Under the pieces are notes generated by a model. That model had not been told where the DNA came from. It made no database searches and saw only the letters and a list, made by a program, of their open reading frames with translations. Source: Pogostemon cablin (taxonomy: Eukaryota > Streptophyta > Magnoliopsida > Lamiales > Lamiaceae). From it: 64,000 nt of DNA. A program made the position numbers and the translations under genes. Location of the stretch: the NCBI GenBank assembly GCA_023678885.1, contig CM042983.1, positions 23,728,279-23,792,278 on the forward strand, in the 5' to 3' direction. Shown one piece after another: positions 43,666-54,010 of the stretch (position 1 is its first letter; each line of letters opens with the position of its first letter).

Positions 43666-44261
43666 TATTATTTTTTAAAAAAATAATACATTTATTGAGA
43701 TAAATATGAACATTATTAAATTACAACTGCTCTTGTAAGGGTAAAATATAATACATTTATATGATAAAATGTATACACTATTGAATTAAATAAAAACTCC
43801 CCACACAATCTGTAAAAATATTACATTTATTGAGAGAAATATTATTAAATTATTACTACTACTCCACATTTGATTATGAAAATGCATATAAAAAATCAAT
43901 TTAAATTGAATACATTTTTATATAAATTTAATAATACATGTAAGAGTAGAATGTATTACATTTATATGATAAAACGTATACACTATATAAAAAAACTTCC
44001 CACGTAATCTTCACCCATTTCTATAGTCTCGTAGCAAAATCGTCAGCAACCACACAAAATAAAGAATTGAAGAACAAATAACCATAAGAAGAGGTGGAGG
44101 CGGATAGATGTGGAGACTAAAAATGGAAATTCATGAAGATATATTTTGGAATTGATGATTCAGAATTGGCTCGTGAAAATACTCTTCAATGGAGAGAGAA
44201 TTTTGTGCGTTCACATGTTCACCAGTTTGGATTCCGCTAGAAAATTGTGCTTATCAGAAAT

Positions 44262-44480
44262 AACTAAAGAAGGAGCCATGATTTGTTCGGATTTCCAAAA
44301 ATTGTGGCCAAAGATAGCTTAAGATCACCGGAGGTAATTTTTCGAGCACTCGACATGTACGTCGGAATATCGGAGCTGCAAACGGAGATCGATTCAATTT
44401 TCTCATTCCAATCAACGATCCAAATCAAGTCCCAGGTGCTGACGTCAATCATCAAGCTCGGTTACTTTACATGGCCTTGA
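44262..44480 (+). pseudogene. EXO70-like exon fragment, copy 2
   Basis: The same fragment as at 31125, but a Gln codon stands where copy 1 has a stop. The frame therefore continues through SFQSTIQIKSQVLTSIIKLG before ending. The following EXO70-like segment of copy 1 has been lost in the 74-bp deletion. Non-functional fragment. Confidence 0.65.
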
Positions 44481-44976
44481 GGTTAAGCGGTATCGTGAAG
44501 GCAATTTCGAAAGAGGCGGTGGGGAGGCGAGTTCGGCGGAGGCGGAGAGATGTAGAGAGATAGGAGAAATAGGGAAAAATCAATAGGGATAGGAAGAGAG
44601 AGAATGTGTATAGATGGGATAGAGAGAGAGAGAGAGGGTGAAAGAAGAGAGAGAAAGTGAGATACTGAATGACCCATTAAGCTCATTAGCGTATTTATAT
44701 TTGGGCTATTGAGTAAAAATTAACCCTATTGCACCTTAAAAACTATTGCACAATTGTATTTGCCTCCTCCAAAATCAATATTTTGGATATTAAATTAAGA
44801 ATATGATGATGACACCCACAAAAGGAATGATTGCCTTCAAATACAAATAGTTATAATTATTTCATTCATCAACAATTACTTAAAATGACTGACACACCAT
44901 GCATCAAGTCAGAATCATTTAATTATTAAAATATTTATTGACTTAATAAGGATTCCAATCACACCTCAACCTTCAA

Positions 44977-45073
44977 GACTTTTCTATCACTGGCGATGCT
45001 GCGTCAGTCATCTTCGCTGCTAGAAATGAGGTGGATTTCCCTTCATCTTGCATTCTGATTCTCCAAGATGTTA
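44977..45073 (+). pseudogene. RNase H-like fragment, duplicated copy
   Basis: Repeats 31891-31987 with few changes and again abuts CCCCT (45074-45078) and a family-A LTR. Confidence 0.6.
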
Positions 45074-45078
45074 CCCCT

Positions 45079-46798
45079 TGATTAGAGCTATTTTCACCTA
45101 CATTTTAGTGTCTTTTTATATGTGTTTTCGTATTATTTTATCCGTATTTTATGTGTTATTTGGTTGTGTTTTGTGTTTTTATTGAAATGTGTGTGAATGA
45201 GCTTAAACTTAAGATTTTCACTTTTTATTTGAAGCTAAACATGATAAGGAAGATGTAGGAAAAATCGGATCTCAATTCGGAGTTGAAACGAGGGACAACG
45301 AGCCAAAACAGTGAAAAGAGGAAGTAGGGCAGCAAGAACATGGGCCGTGTACAGCGCACGGCCCTGTAAGAAGTGGCCGTGCGCTGACACTCGAAACACC
45401 AACTCGGCCACGCCTGTGGCCGAATACAGAACACGCCCCGTGCTGAGTACAGAAACACGGCCCGTGCACCGCGCACGGGCCTGTCGAGAAAGCCATGCGC
45501 GAACGTCAGAAAACACAACACGGCCACCCCTCTGGCCATGTGCTGCGCACGAGTCGTGCACTGTGTTAGAACACGGGTCGTGCGGCGGAGCTCGAGCCGT
45601 GTTGGTGCAAAAACGCAGAAAGTGCTGGAATCTTCTAGAAGGCCCACATGGGGTATAAATAGACCCCATTTCAACATTTTGTGGATCAGATCCGAAATCC
45701 CATCATCTACACACACATCACACACCATTTCTTCCATTTTCCACCATCATCTTCATCCATCTTCATCCACCCATCATATCTTCCATTTGTGGTGCTAAAG
45801 ACTTTAAAATCAAGAGCTAGAGGTGGAGATCAAGAAGAATAGAAGATTCTCTTCAAGAAATTGATAGGGAAGAATCCATTCATTTTGTATTTCTTTAGAT
45901 CTTAGACTATGGGTAATTGTAATGAATCATTTATTTGTTTTGTTACTTTTATCATGATAGACTAATCCCTCTAGTGGGATTAGGAACATGAAGAGCATAT
46001 TAGATTTATATTATCATGTGGATTAAATTGGTTTTTGATTTAATTGATGTTGATTTCTATTCATGGAGTTTAATTGTCTTGATGTTGTGATGGCATGGTT
46101 TGTTATTCATGAATGTTTATTGGTTTAATGGATTGTTGATCAATGGATTATTTGTGGTAATTAAATGCTATCATGATGTTCATGTATGTATTGCTTGGAG
46201 TGAGACGGAAACGATCCTCTATAGTATTAGGAAGGCATGAATAGACATTGAGTTTGGGTTTGACCGAAAGGATATTTGAATTCAATGAGGGGAACCAATC
46301 CATTCGTTGGCCTTAGTACACAAAAAGGGAGAGTTTAATCTAACTAGTACCTAGATGGAAGGGGTTAATGTTGGGCTTTGATCTTAAGTGCTTTTGGGAG
46401 TCTAAAATGGATCAACAACCTTTGTAACCCGAAAGGGAGCTTAGGATACTATCGTGATCACCCTTAGTCTACATCAATTGAGTTGAATTCCTTTTGCATG
46501 ATAATATGAATCGAGTGTGCTTGGATGTTTCTAATCCCATGTTTTTCCATACTTGAACTTTAGCACCCATTTTCTTTACTTGTAATTCTACTTATTTGAT
46601 ATTGTTATTTACTTGCTACTTGTTTTAGTTGTTAATCATATCAAAACCCCCGATCATCTTTACAAAAACAACATGAACATGAGCTCACGTATTTTGCTAG
46701 TCCGAACATAACTCCTTATTGGATTGATAATTTTTCTTGGGATATACTACTACAACGATCGAGTATTCTTGCTCGTGAGTGCACAAAAAAGGCAAACA
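45079..46798 (+). repeat. Complete family-A LTR at the right edge of element 3
   Basis: 1,720 bp from TGATTAGAGC to GGCAAACA, preceded and followed by CCCCT. Both sides carry the TSD and the flanks are the two halves of the RNase H frame. On its own this is a solo-LTR allele of the element 3 insertion site. TATA box at 45654-45660; inverted-repeat cluster about 45340-45600. Confidence 0.9.
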
Positions 46799-46974
46799 CC
46801 CCTTTGCTTACTTTGTTGCACCCTAAAGGAGTCTTTTTGCAACCACGTGCTCGTAATCTTGTTACACACTCTATTGCTTATTTTGCCAAATGTAATGATG
46901 TTTGTGAATCTCATTGGACGGATTCTCTGTCCTTCTGTTATCAATCAGGGCTGGCTTTTTTCCAGCAATCTTAA
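46799..46974 (+). pseudogene. RNase H-like fragment, right of element 3
   Basis: The frame from the TSD reads through RARNLVTHSIAYFAK, the usual end of plant RNase H-like domains (R-N-VAH-LA), to a stop at 46972. It is the natural continuation of 31891-31987. Confidence 0.65.
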
Positions 46975-47061
46975 TATAATATTTTCTTTTCAAAAAAAAT
47001 TAGCAAATATTCCTTTTATAACAATCAATCATGGTGTAAGTGTATATATATACTGGGTAAT
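46975..47061. other. Short AT-rich flank
   Basis: AT-rich sequence between the RNase H stop and element C, ending in the GTAAT target site (47057-47061). Confidence 0.5.
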
Positions 47062-49054
47062 TATTGATAGTGGAAATTAGCGTGTTTGGCTGTCCAATTT
47101 AATACTTTTTTGATGGAAATTCTTGTTATATATTAGCACAAGTGTCTTATATTCATTATATGTGACAATGAAGTGCACTTGAGGTGTTTTATTGTATTTT
47201 AGGTGGAAAAAGGATAAAAAATACAAGGTTGGAGAAAAGGTGCAATTTGTGCAAGGATCTTGAAAAATGCACGTCCAACTTTTGTAATTTTTTTGTGTTA
47301 TTGTGGAGATCAAAACTGTTGATATAAAATATATTGGAAAGCCACTGAAGAGAGGGTCGTTTTGGTATAAAGAACACCTCAATCAGATTCCAAACGAGAG
47401 AGTTATGATCAAAGTGGTGACGTCGCGCAAGCTGTTCCTATTTAGAACGACTGTTAAATTTGCATGACTTGCTACATATTCAAATGTTGGAGTTTCTATA
47501 ACTTCTTAATATGGATAGAAAGCCAAGAAAGAGAGGATCGCGTGAGCATAAGAATCAGTCAAATTGGAGCTCGGGTGTGGATGTTATACGCGAAACGGTG
47601 AGACTATGCAAGTCAATTCGATCAGGGGAGGTAAATTCAACCTGATGTGCTGGCCGAGTTGAGATCGAATCGGACGACAAAAGAGTCAATTTGACCACGA
47701 CACCTCAATTCGACCTGCTGTGCTGGTCGAATTGAGCACCTGAAGCTTTCAGTAGGTCAATTCGACCTCCAATTCGACCTGGCTCCTTGGTCGAATTGAC
47801 ATGTGAAAACTTATCATATCCGTATTTTTACACCCTCAATGCGTGAGATCACTCAAAAAGCCCATTTCAAAGCCTATAAGGAGAGCTTACAAGTATAAAA
47901 GGGGGGTGTAGATCACACCACAGGGGGAGAATAAAATAGATAAGAGGAAGAGAGAACACAAATCATCCTACACCCTACAAGGGGGGTTCATCCTCCAACC
48001 ATTATTCACATCCTTTCCTCCATCCATCTATCACTTTGAAGATTCGTATGTGGAATCAAGTAGAGAACCAAGAGGAGGATTCAAGACGGAGAAGGACGTG
48101 ACGATGCCCACATCTAGGGTTTTATTCATTTTCTAATTTATCTTGTATTTTCCGGACATCCGGGTGAGATCTATCCAACACCCATGATTGTTCTTCGTAA
48201 TATCATAGGCTAGAGCCTTTTGGTAGAACTAGGATTGTGAAGGTTTTTACCAATTAATTGAACTTTCGTGTGTAAACTCCGTATAACACTACTTGTGGAT
48301 TTATTTTATATATGATTGTGCCTTTTTAATTCATACTCACGGTCATTTTGTGCATCATTAACTGTTATGTAGAATCTGAATACATATCTTGGTTATTGAT
48401 TGAGTGCGTTCACTGATGAGCAGGATTACATGTTATGATTTTAAGTAAGGGGACTCCGATGCTTCATTAGAACTATCATATATGATTACTTATTAATTGA
48501 ATTGAATTTGGGTTATTAAGTAGGATAAATAAGATAATTTTATAGTACCTATAAAGGGAGATCATATCGGGTTAGAGTACCAATTGACCAGGAAAATAAT
48601 TGATACTGATAGTACCTAGAAAGGGGGATGGAATTATATCTCTTGCTCCAAGGTTATTCACACGTGTTACACGTATGTTTACTTATCTCTATAGAGTAGA
48701 TAAACAGGTTTAGTGATGCGTCCATATTCCACAAGGCAGAGTCGGACATCAACACACGAAAGGAAAATTAATGAGTGAAACTGGATTATCCTAGAGCTAC
48801 CTATTCTCCTACTTGATCCATTTTCGTATTCTTCGAGTGATCTTTTATTTTATTTATTATTTAATTTAATTGTTAGTGGATTAATAATTCAAACCTCCAA
48901 CTTAATTGCCAACTTGTCTTAATTAATTTAGTAAATAATTAAACTGATAATACGCCGTCCCTTGGGTTCGATATTCACTTGGTTTCTTTCTAAGCTGTAA
49001 TTGATATCCTTAATACTTGGGGATTAATTTTGCATGCAAATAAAACACGCATCA
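47062..49054 (+). repeat. 5' LTR of element C
   Basis: 1,993 bp ending ACACGCATCA. U3 array of TCAATTCGACC-type words at about 47610-47800, TATA box 47894-47900. The downstream half resembles the LTRs of elements 2 and D. Confidence 0.9.
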
Positions 49055-49060
49055 AGTTCT

Positions 49061-49077
49061 TGGCGCCGTTGTCGGGG
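49061..49077 (+). other. Primer-binding site, tRNA-Asp (element C)
   Basis: TGGCGCCGTTGTCGGGG, 6 nt after the LTR, differs from the tRNA-Asp complement at one base. Confidence 0.85.
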
Positions 49078-50963
49078 ACGGCTGTTATTATTGATTTATT
49101 ATTTCTAATTTGATTAAGACTTTTACCGGCGTGACTTTCTGACGTTAAATATGAGCGCCTATTGGGGGCTTGTCCCTTTCGTTTTATTGCTTTATTTCTT
49201 TCGTGTAAGTAAGAAATTTTTATATTTGAGGTGCTCACATTTTGGTAATTACATCTCTTTTCGAACTTAGTTTCAACTTACTTTTTTACTAAGTTTGGGA
49301 GGGTGTGATGTTATTATCTCATTGAAGCACTAAGAGTATAATATTTTCTTGTAATGTTTGCTAGGGGAGTTGATTTTTTGCGGTATGTTGAAACTTTAAT
49401 CGGTTTCGATGTGTCAATTTTTTACAATTTGCCTAGTGTTCAGTGGTGTTTCTAGTGTGTGGAGTCCATTAGATAGTCAATTGAGTCTTTCTTATAGTTC
49501 TCTTATTTTATTATTGATGAATCCTGTGATAATGAGTTTATTTGAGTTTTGATGATAGAAAAAGGTAAAAGAGTGGCAAGACGAGTTCTACATTGAGGCT
49601 TTGACTCGAGGAGCTCGTGCATACATTGAAGAAAAATCAGGTGCCCTCGTTCTCTTATTTTAATTCTTATGTGTGCTTTTAATTCATGGAGTGATGGGTT
49701 GAGTTTATGGTGGTGATCCATGTGAGCTTATATTTTTTAACTATGCCTAAATTCATATGCTCTTTGTATTGATGAAGGGAGTGTACTTGAGTTATATTGT
49801 GATATGAAGTTCTATGTGTACTTGTGGGATATTGCTTGCCATAAAAAGTGCTCTGTTACTTGTTAAAAATCCATGTGAGATTTTGAGCCTTGTTGATCAT
49901 ATTACATAATCACATGATAATTCTTTTCTGGTGAGTATCGTTCTTGAGTGTGTATTCTAGAACTTGCCTTGAGTCTCCTTGAATATTCAAGATTAGTCTA
50001 GCGGATTATAAAAATGATATTAGGCCATCTTTGATGTTTAACCCATATTTTCCCATATACTTTACCTGAATTTATTAAATCCCTAGTCAGCACGTTTGAG
50101 CCTTTTTAAATCCATTCTTTTGATAGCCAATAAAGCTTAATTGAAGAGAGTGGTGATTTGAGGGATGATAAGGATGATGAAAGAAAAATCTTAAGGATCA
50201 AGAAGAAATTCATGGAGTAGTGCTTAAATCTAGTACTTCATGAAATCAAACACTCTAGGGTAGTACTTAAATCTAGTACCTTATGGAGGATGTGAGAGGT
50301 AGTGCCTGAAACTGGTACCTCGAAAGAGAAAAGAGAAAAAAGGGTGAAGAAAAGGAGAATGATGGAGTTGAAGAGCTAGGAAAAGTTGAAAAAGAAAATA
50401 TGTTGTGCTTAAAGGAGAAAGATGGGAGAGTTTGAAGAGAATGTTGTGCTTGATTGAAGTGATGAGGAAGAATGAAAGATCGAGAGAGACTGCAGCTTGA
50501 TTGATCCGAGTTTTGAGTCACTTATCCATATATTTCCCACCTATTCTAAAGAGCCTACATTACAACCTAATAAAAGGCCTTTTTGATCCATGATTTACTA
50601 GCTACAAGTAAAAGGAGAGTTGAGACAATAGGCAAGCTTATGGTTACGCATGCACTTGGATTGAATCTGAGCGTAAACACCTTAACCCATAAGTGTACAT
50701 CTTCTACACTTGAGTGCGAGTGATATACTTCCTGTGAGAATATGTTAATAGAGCATTTGAATTGGTGGTGAGTGTCTTCACTTGTATGCTATGAATTGAT
50801 TATTACATGTAATGAGAGTTGCATGACATAAGTTGATGACAATTGTATTTTGAATGTGGTATTGGTCATAGTCCTTGTTTTCCCACTAATTTTCTTACTC
50901 TCTCTCTCGCTCTTTATTTTTATTTTGTTGCCTCGGGATGAGCAACGGATAAGCTTGGGGGAT
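49078..50963 (+). other. Reduced interior of element C
   Basis: About 50 bp of leader, then the post-pol box GACGTTAAAT (49141-49150), the hairpin CGAACTTAG/CTAAGTTTG (49262-49297) with a TAAGTTTGGGAGGG tract, and three copies of the GGTAGTGCC...GGTACC-type motif (50214-50238, 50258-50280, 50298-50319). A PPT-adjacent hairpin (50927-50946) and the tract TAAGCTTGGGGG (50950-50961) end it. No coding sequence is recognised. Confidence 0.8.
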
Positions 50964-52990
50964 TGTTGAGAGTGGAAATTAACGTGTTTGACTATCCAAT
51001 TTAACATCTTTTTGATGAAAATTCTTGTTATATATTAGCACAAGTGTCTTATATTCATTATATGTGAGAATCAAGTGCACTTGAGGTGTTTTATTGTGTT
51101 TTAGGTGGAAAAATGATCAAAAGTGCAAGGTTGGAGAAAAGGTGCAATTTGTGCAAGGATGCTGAAAAATGCATGTCCAATTTCATAATTGTTCTGTATT
51201 TTTGTGGAGATCAAAACTGTTGATGTTATACATGGTTGGAAATCTACTGAAGAGAGAGTCGTTTTGGTATAAAGAACACCCTAATCGGACTCCAAACGAG
51301 AGAGTTATGATCAAAGTCGTGACGTCGCGCAAGTTGTTCCTGTTCAAAACGACTGTCCAATTTGCATGACTTGTTACATATACAAATGTTAGAGTTTCTA
51401 TAATTTCTTTATATGGATTGAAAGCCAAAGAAGAGAGGATCACGTGAGCACAAGAATCACTCAAATCGAAGCTCGAATGTGGAAATTATACGCGAAACGG
51501 TGAGACTGTGCAAGTCAATTCGACCAGGGAAGGTCAATTCGACTTGATGTGCTGGTCGAATTGAGGTCGAATCGGATGGAAAAAGAGTCAATTCGACCAC
51601 GACACCTCAATTCGACCTGCTGTGCTGGTCGAATTGAGCACCTGAAGCTTCCAGTAGGTCAATTCGACCTCCAATTTGACCTGGAGGGGAGAATTCGACC
51701 TGACTCCTTGGTCGAATTGACGTGGGGAAACCTACCATATCCATATTTTTACACTCTCAATGCGTGAGATCACTCAAAAAGCCCATTCCAAGGCCTATAA
51801 GGAGAGCTTACAAGTATAAAAGGGGGTATAGATCTCACCACAGGGGGAGAATACAATAGATTAGAGGAAGAGAGAACACAATTCATCCTACACCCCACAA
51901 GGCCTACACCCCACAAGAAGGGTTCACCCCGCAACCATCATCCACATCCTTTCCTCCATCCATCTATCACTTTGAAGATTCGTGTGTGGAATCAAGTGGA
52001 GAACCAAGAGGAGGATTCAAGATGGAGAAGGACGCGACGACGCCCACATCTAGGGTTTTATTCATTTTCTAATTTATCTTATATTTTTCGAATATTCGGG
52101 TAAGATCTATCCTACACCCATGATTGTTCTTCGTAACATCATGGGCTAGAGCCTTTTTGGTAGAACTAGGGTTGTGAAGCTTTTTACCAATTAATTGAAC
52201 TTTCATCTGTAAACTCCATACAACACTACTTGTGGATTTATTTTATATATGATTGTGCATTTTTAATTCATACTCATGGTCGTTTTGTGCATCATTAACT
52301 GTTATGTAGAGTCTGAATACATATCTTGGTTATTGATTGAGTGCGTTCACTGCTGAGCAGAATTACATGTTATGATTCTAAGTAAGGGGACTTCGAAGCT
52401 TCATTAGAACTATCATATATGAATACTTATTAATTGAATTGAATTCGGGTTATTAAGTAGGATAAAGATGATAATTTTATAGTACCTATAAAGGGAGATC
52501 ATATCGGGTTAGAGAACCAATTGGCCAGGGAAATAATTAATACTGATAATACCTAGAAAGGGGTGGAATTATATCTCTTGCTCCGAGGTTATTCAAACGT
52601 GTTACACGCATGTTTACTTGTGTCTATAGAGTATATATGCATGATTTAGTGATGCGTCCATATTCCACAAGGCAGTGTCAGACATCAACACACGAAAGAG
52701 AAATTAATGAGTAAAACTGGATTATCCTAGAGCTAACTATTCTCCTACTTGATCCACTTTCGTATTCTTCGAGTGATCTTTTATTTTATTTGTTATTTAA
52801 TTTAATTATTAGTTGATTAATAATTCAAACCTCCAACTTAATTGCCAACTTGTCTTAATTAATTTAGTAAATAATTAAACTGATAATACGTCGTCCCTTG
52901 GGTTCGATATTCACTTGATCGCTTGCTAAGCTGCAATTGATTACCTTAATACTTGGGGATTAATTTTGTGTGTAAAGAAAACGCGCATCA
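50964..52990 (+). repeat. 3' LTR of element C
   Basis: 2,027 bp from TGTTGAGAG to GCGCATCA. U3 array about 51510-51722 with a perfect 11-bp stem TCAATTCGACC (51607-51617) / GGTCGAATTGA (51627-51637); TATA box 51815-51821. A short tandem duplication of CCTACACCCCACAAG near 51890 is absent from the 5' LTR. Confidence 0.9.
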
Positions 52991-54010
52991 GTAATTAATG
53001 TAATACCCTTAAAATCATAATCAATACATATTTGATAAAAATATTGGTAATAAAATTAATAGTGATTGTAAAGCACTATTGCCAAAATTAGAATACAATA
53101 ACTACCATATTGCCATGCAATGTTTGAATATCCAATCCAGTTATCATCACAAAATAATAATCGGCCAACAATTAATTAATTAAAATAAACATGGTACGAA
53201 ATAGTAATGCATTCACGCATCAAAATGGCATTCACAGATTCAAATGAACCGCATCGGACCCAAAACCATTCACGGATCTATAGTTAACCAAAATTAAAAT
53301 CTTAATCCGGAAGAAATTGCTATATTGCTGAATTATACCAAATTTCAATCATATTTCCAAGCATGGATTTCGAGATCAAAACTTAATACTCCAAGGATTG
53401 AATTCATTAAAAAACTATTTTCAGAATATCATTCAATTAACGAAATTAGAGTCCCATCTAATAAATATTAGATCCACGTGAAAGAATACGTATTTCGTAA
53501 TTGCATTAACAAAGAATGAAACGTCAGTCTGTGTTCCAATAACATGAATCACATGATAATATGCATGTAAACCTCATAGATGAATCCACATAATTATCCC
53601 GCATAAGCATGATTAGAAGAATTAATTGTCAGATGCAATTCCACAAAATCAATAACTTAATTAACTGGCAAATAGTAACTCCCTTAGTGGTAACAAAATT
53701 ACCATTTCAAAAATAAATGTCAATTCACGGTACCATAATTAATCGAAATAAATAATTGTAAATCTGTATAACTAAATTCATTTGAGTTGCCGCCCTCACG
53801 GTGGCAGAAGATCTTGTAACTCTTCTAGAGGAACTTATTTCCTCTAGCTTTCTCTTTCCTTTATTTGAAGATGATGGTTTCTTACTTGGCCTGTGAGAAG
53901 GAGTAGGGGTAGAATCTTTAGGGCCTTCTGTCACCTGATGAACCTGTTGAACTGATCTTGATGATGAGGCAGAAGCAGGGGTTTGATTTTGGGGACAAAA
54001 GATGTTCAAA
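52991..54010. other. AT-rich spacer right of element C
   Basis: Begins with the GTAAT TSD. AT-rich, no repeats recognised. A minus-strand frame at 53725-54009 (94 codons, rich in Ser, Thr, Pro and Lys, with KGKRKLEEI) could be an exon fragment, but I do not recognise it and the bias alone could produce it. Confidence 0.3.

Larger units (their letters stand above)
41857..45073. repeat. Second copy of the left flank of element 3 (MULEs plus RNase H fragment)
   Basis: Matches 28706-31987 throughout with scattered substitutions and indels. It includes the nested MULE with its own TSD, the EXO70-like fragment, the RNase H-like fragment and the CCCCT target site. A 74-bp deletion relative to copy 1 lies at about 44479, between TTGA direct repeats. 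The accumulated differences show this is not a simple assembly duplication. Confidence 0.9.
31993..46798 (+). mobile_element. Element 3: family-A Athila retrotransposon with rearranged 3' side
   Basis: Order: 5' LTR (31993-33668), PBS, gag, PR, RT, RNase H, integrase, post-pol tail, polypurine tract, the first 155 bp of a 3' LTR (41702-41856), a second copy of the upstream flank with both MULEs (41857-45073), and a complete LTR (45079-46798). TSD CCCCT is at 31988-31992, 45074-45078 and 46799-46803. The outer copies bracket the whole unit. Coding lesions are one in-frame stop (34344) and one frameshift (about 38570). Confidence 0.9.
47062..52990 (+). mobile_element. Element C: Athila derivative without gag and pol
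   Basis: LTRs at 47062-49054 and 50964-52990 and a perfect 5-bp TSD GTAAT (47057-47061, 52991-52995). The 5' LTR starts TATTGATAG where the 3' LTR starts TGTTGAGAG, a mutated TG. The 1.9-kb interior passes from the PBS region directly to the post-pol region at about 49125; gag, pol and the ATHILA ORF-1-like gene are absent. It could move only with proteins from another element. Confidence 0.9.

Noticed and set aside
41857..45073. Assembly duplication of 28706-31987
   Set aside because: The copies differ by scattered substitutions, small indels and a 74-bp deletion, and the TSD arrangement fits a biological event.
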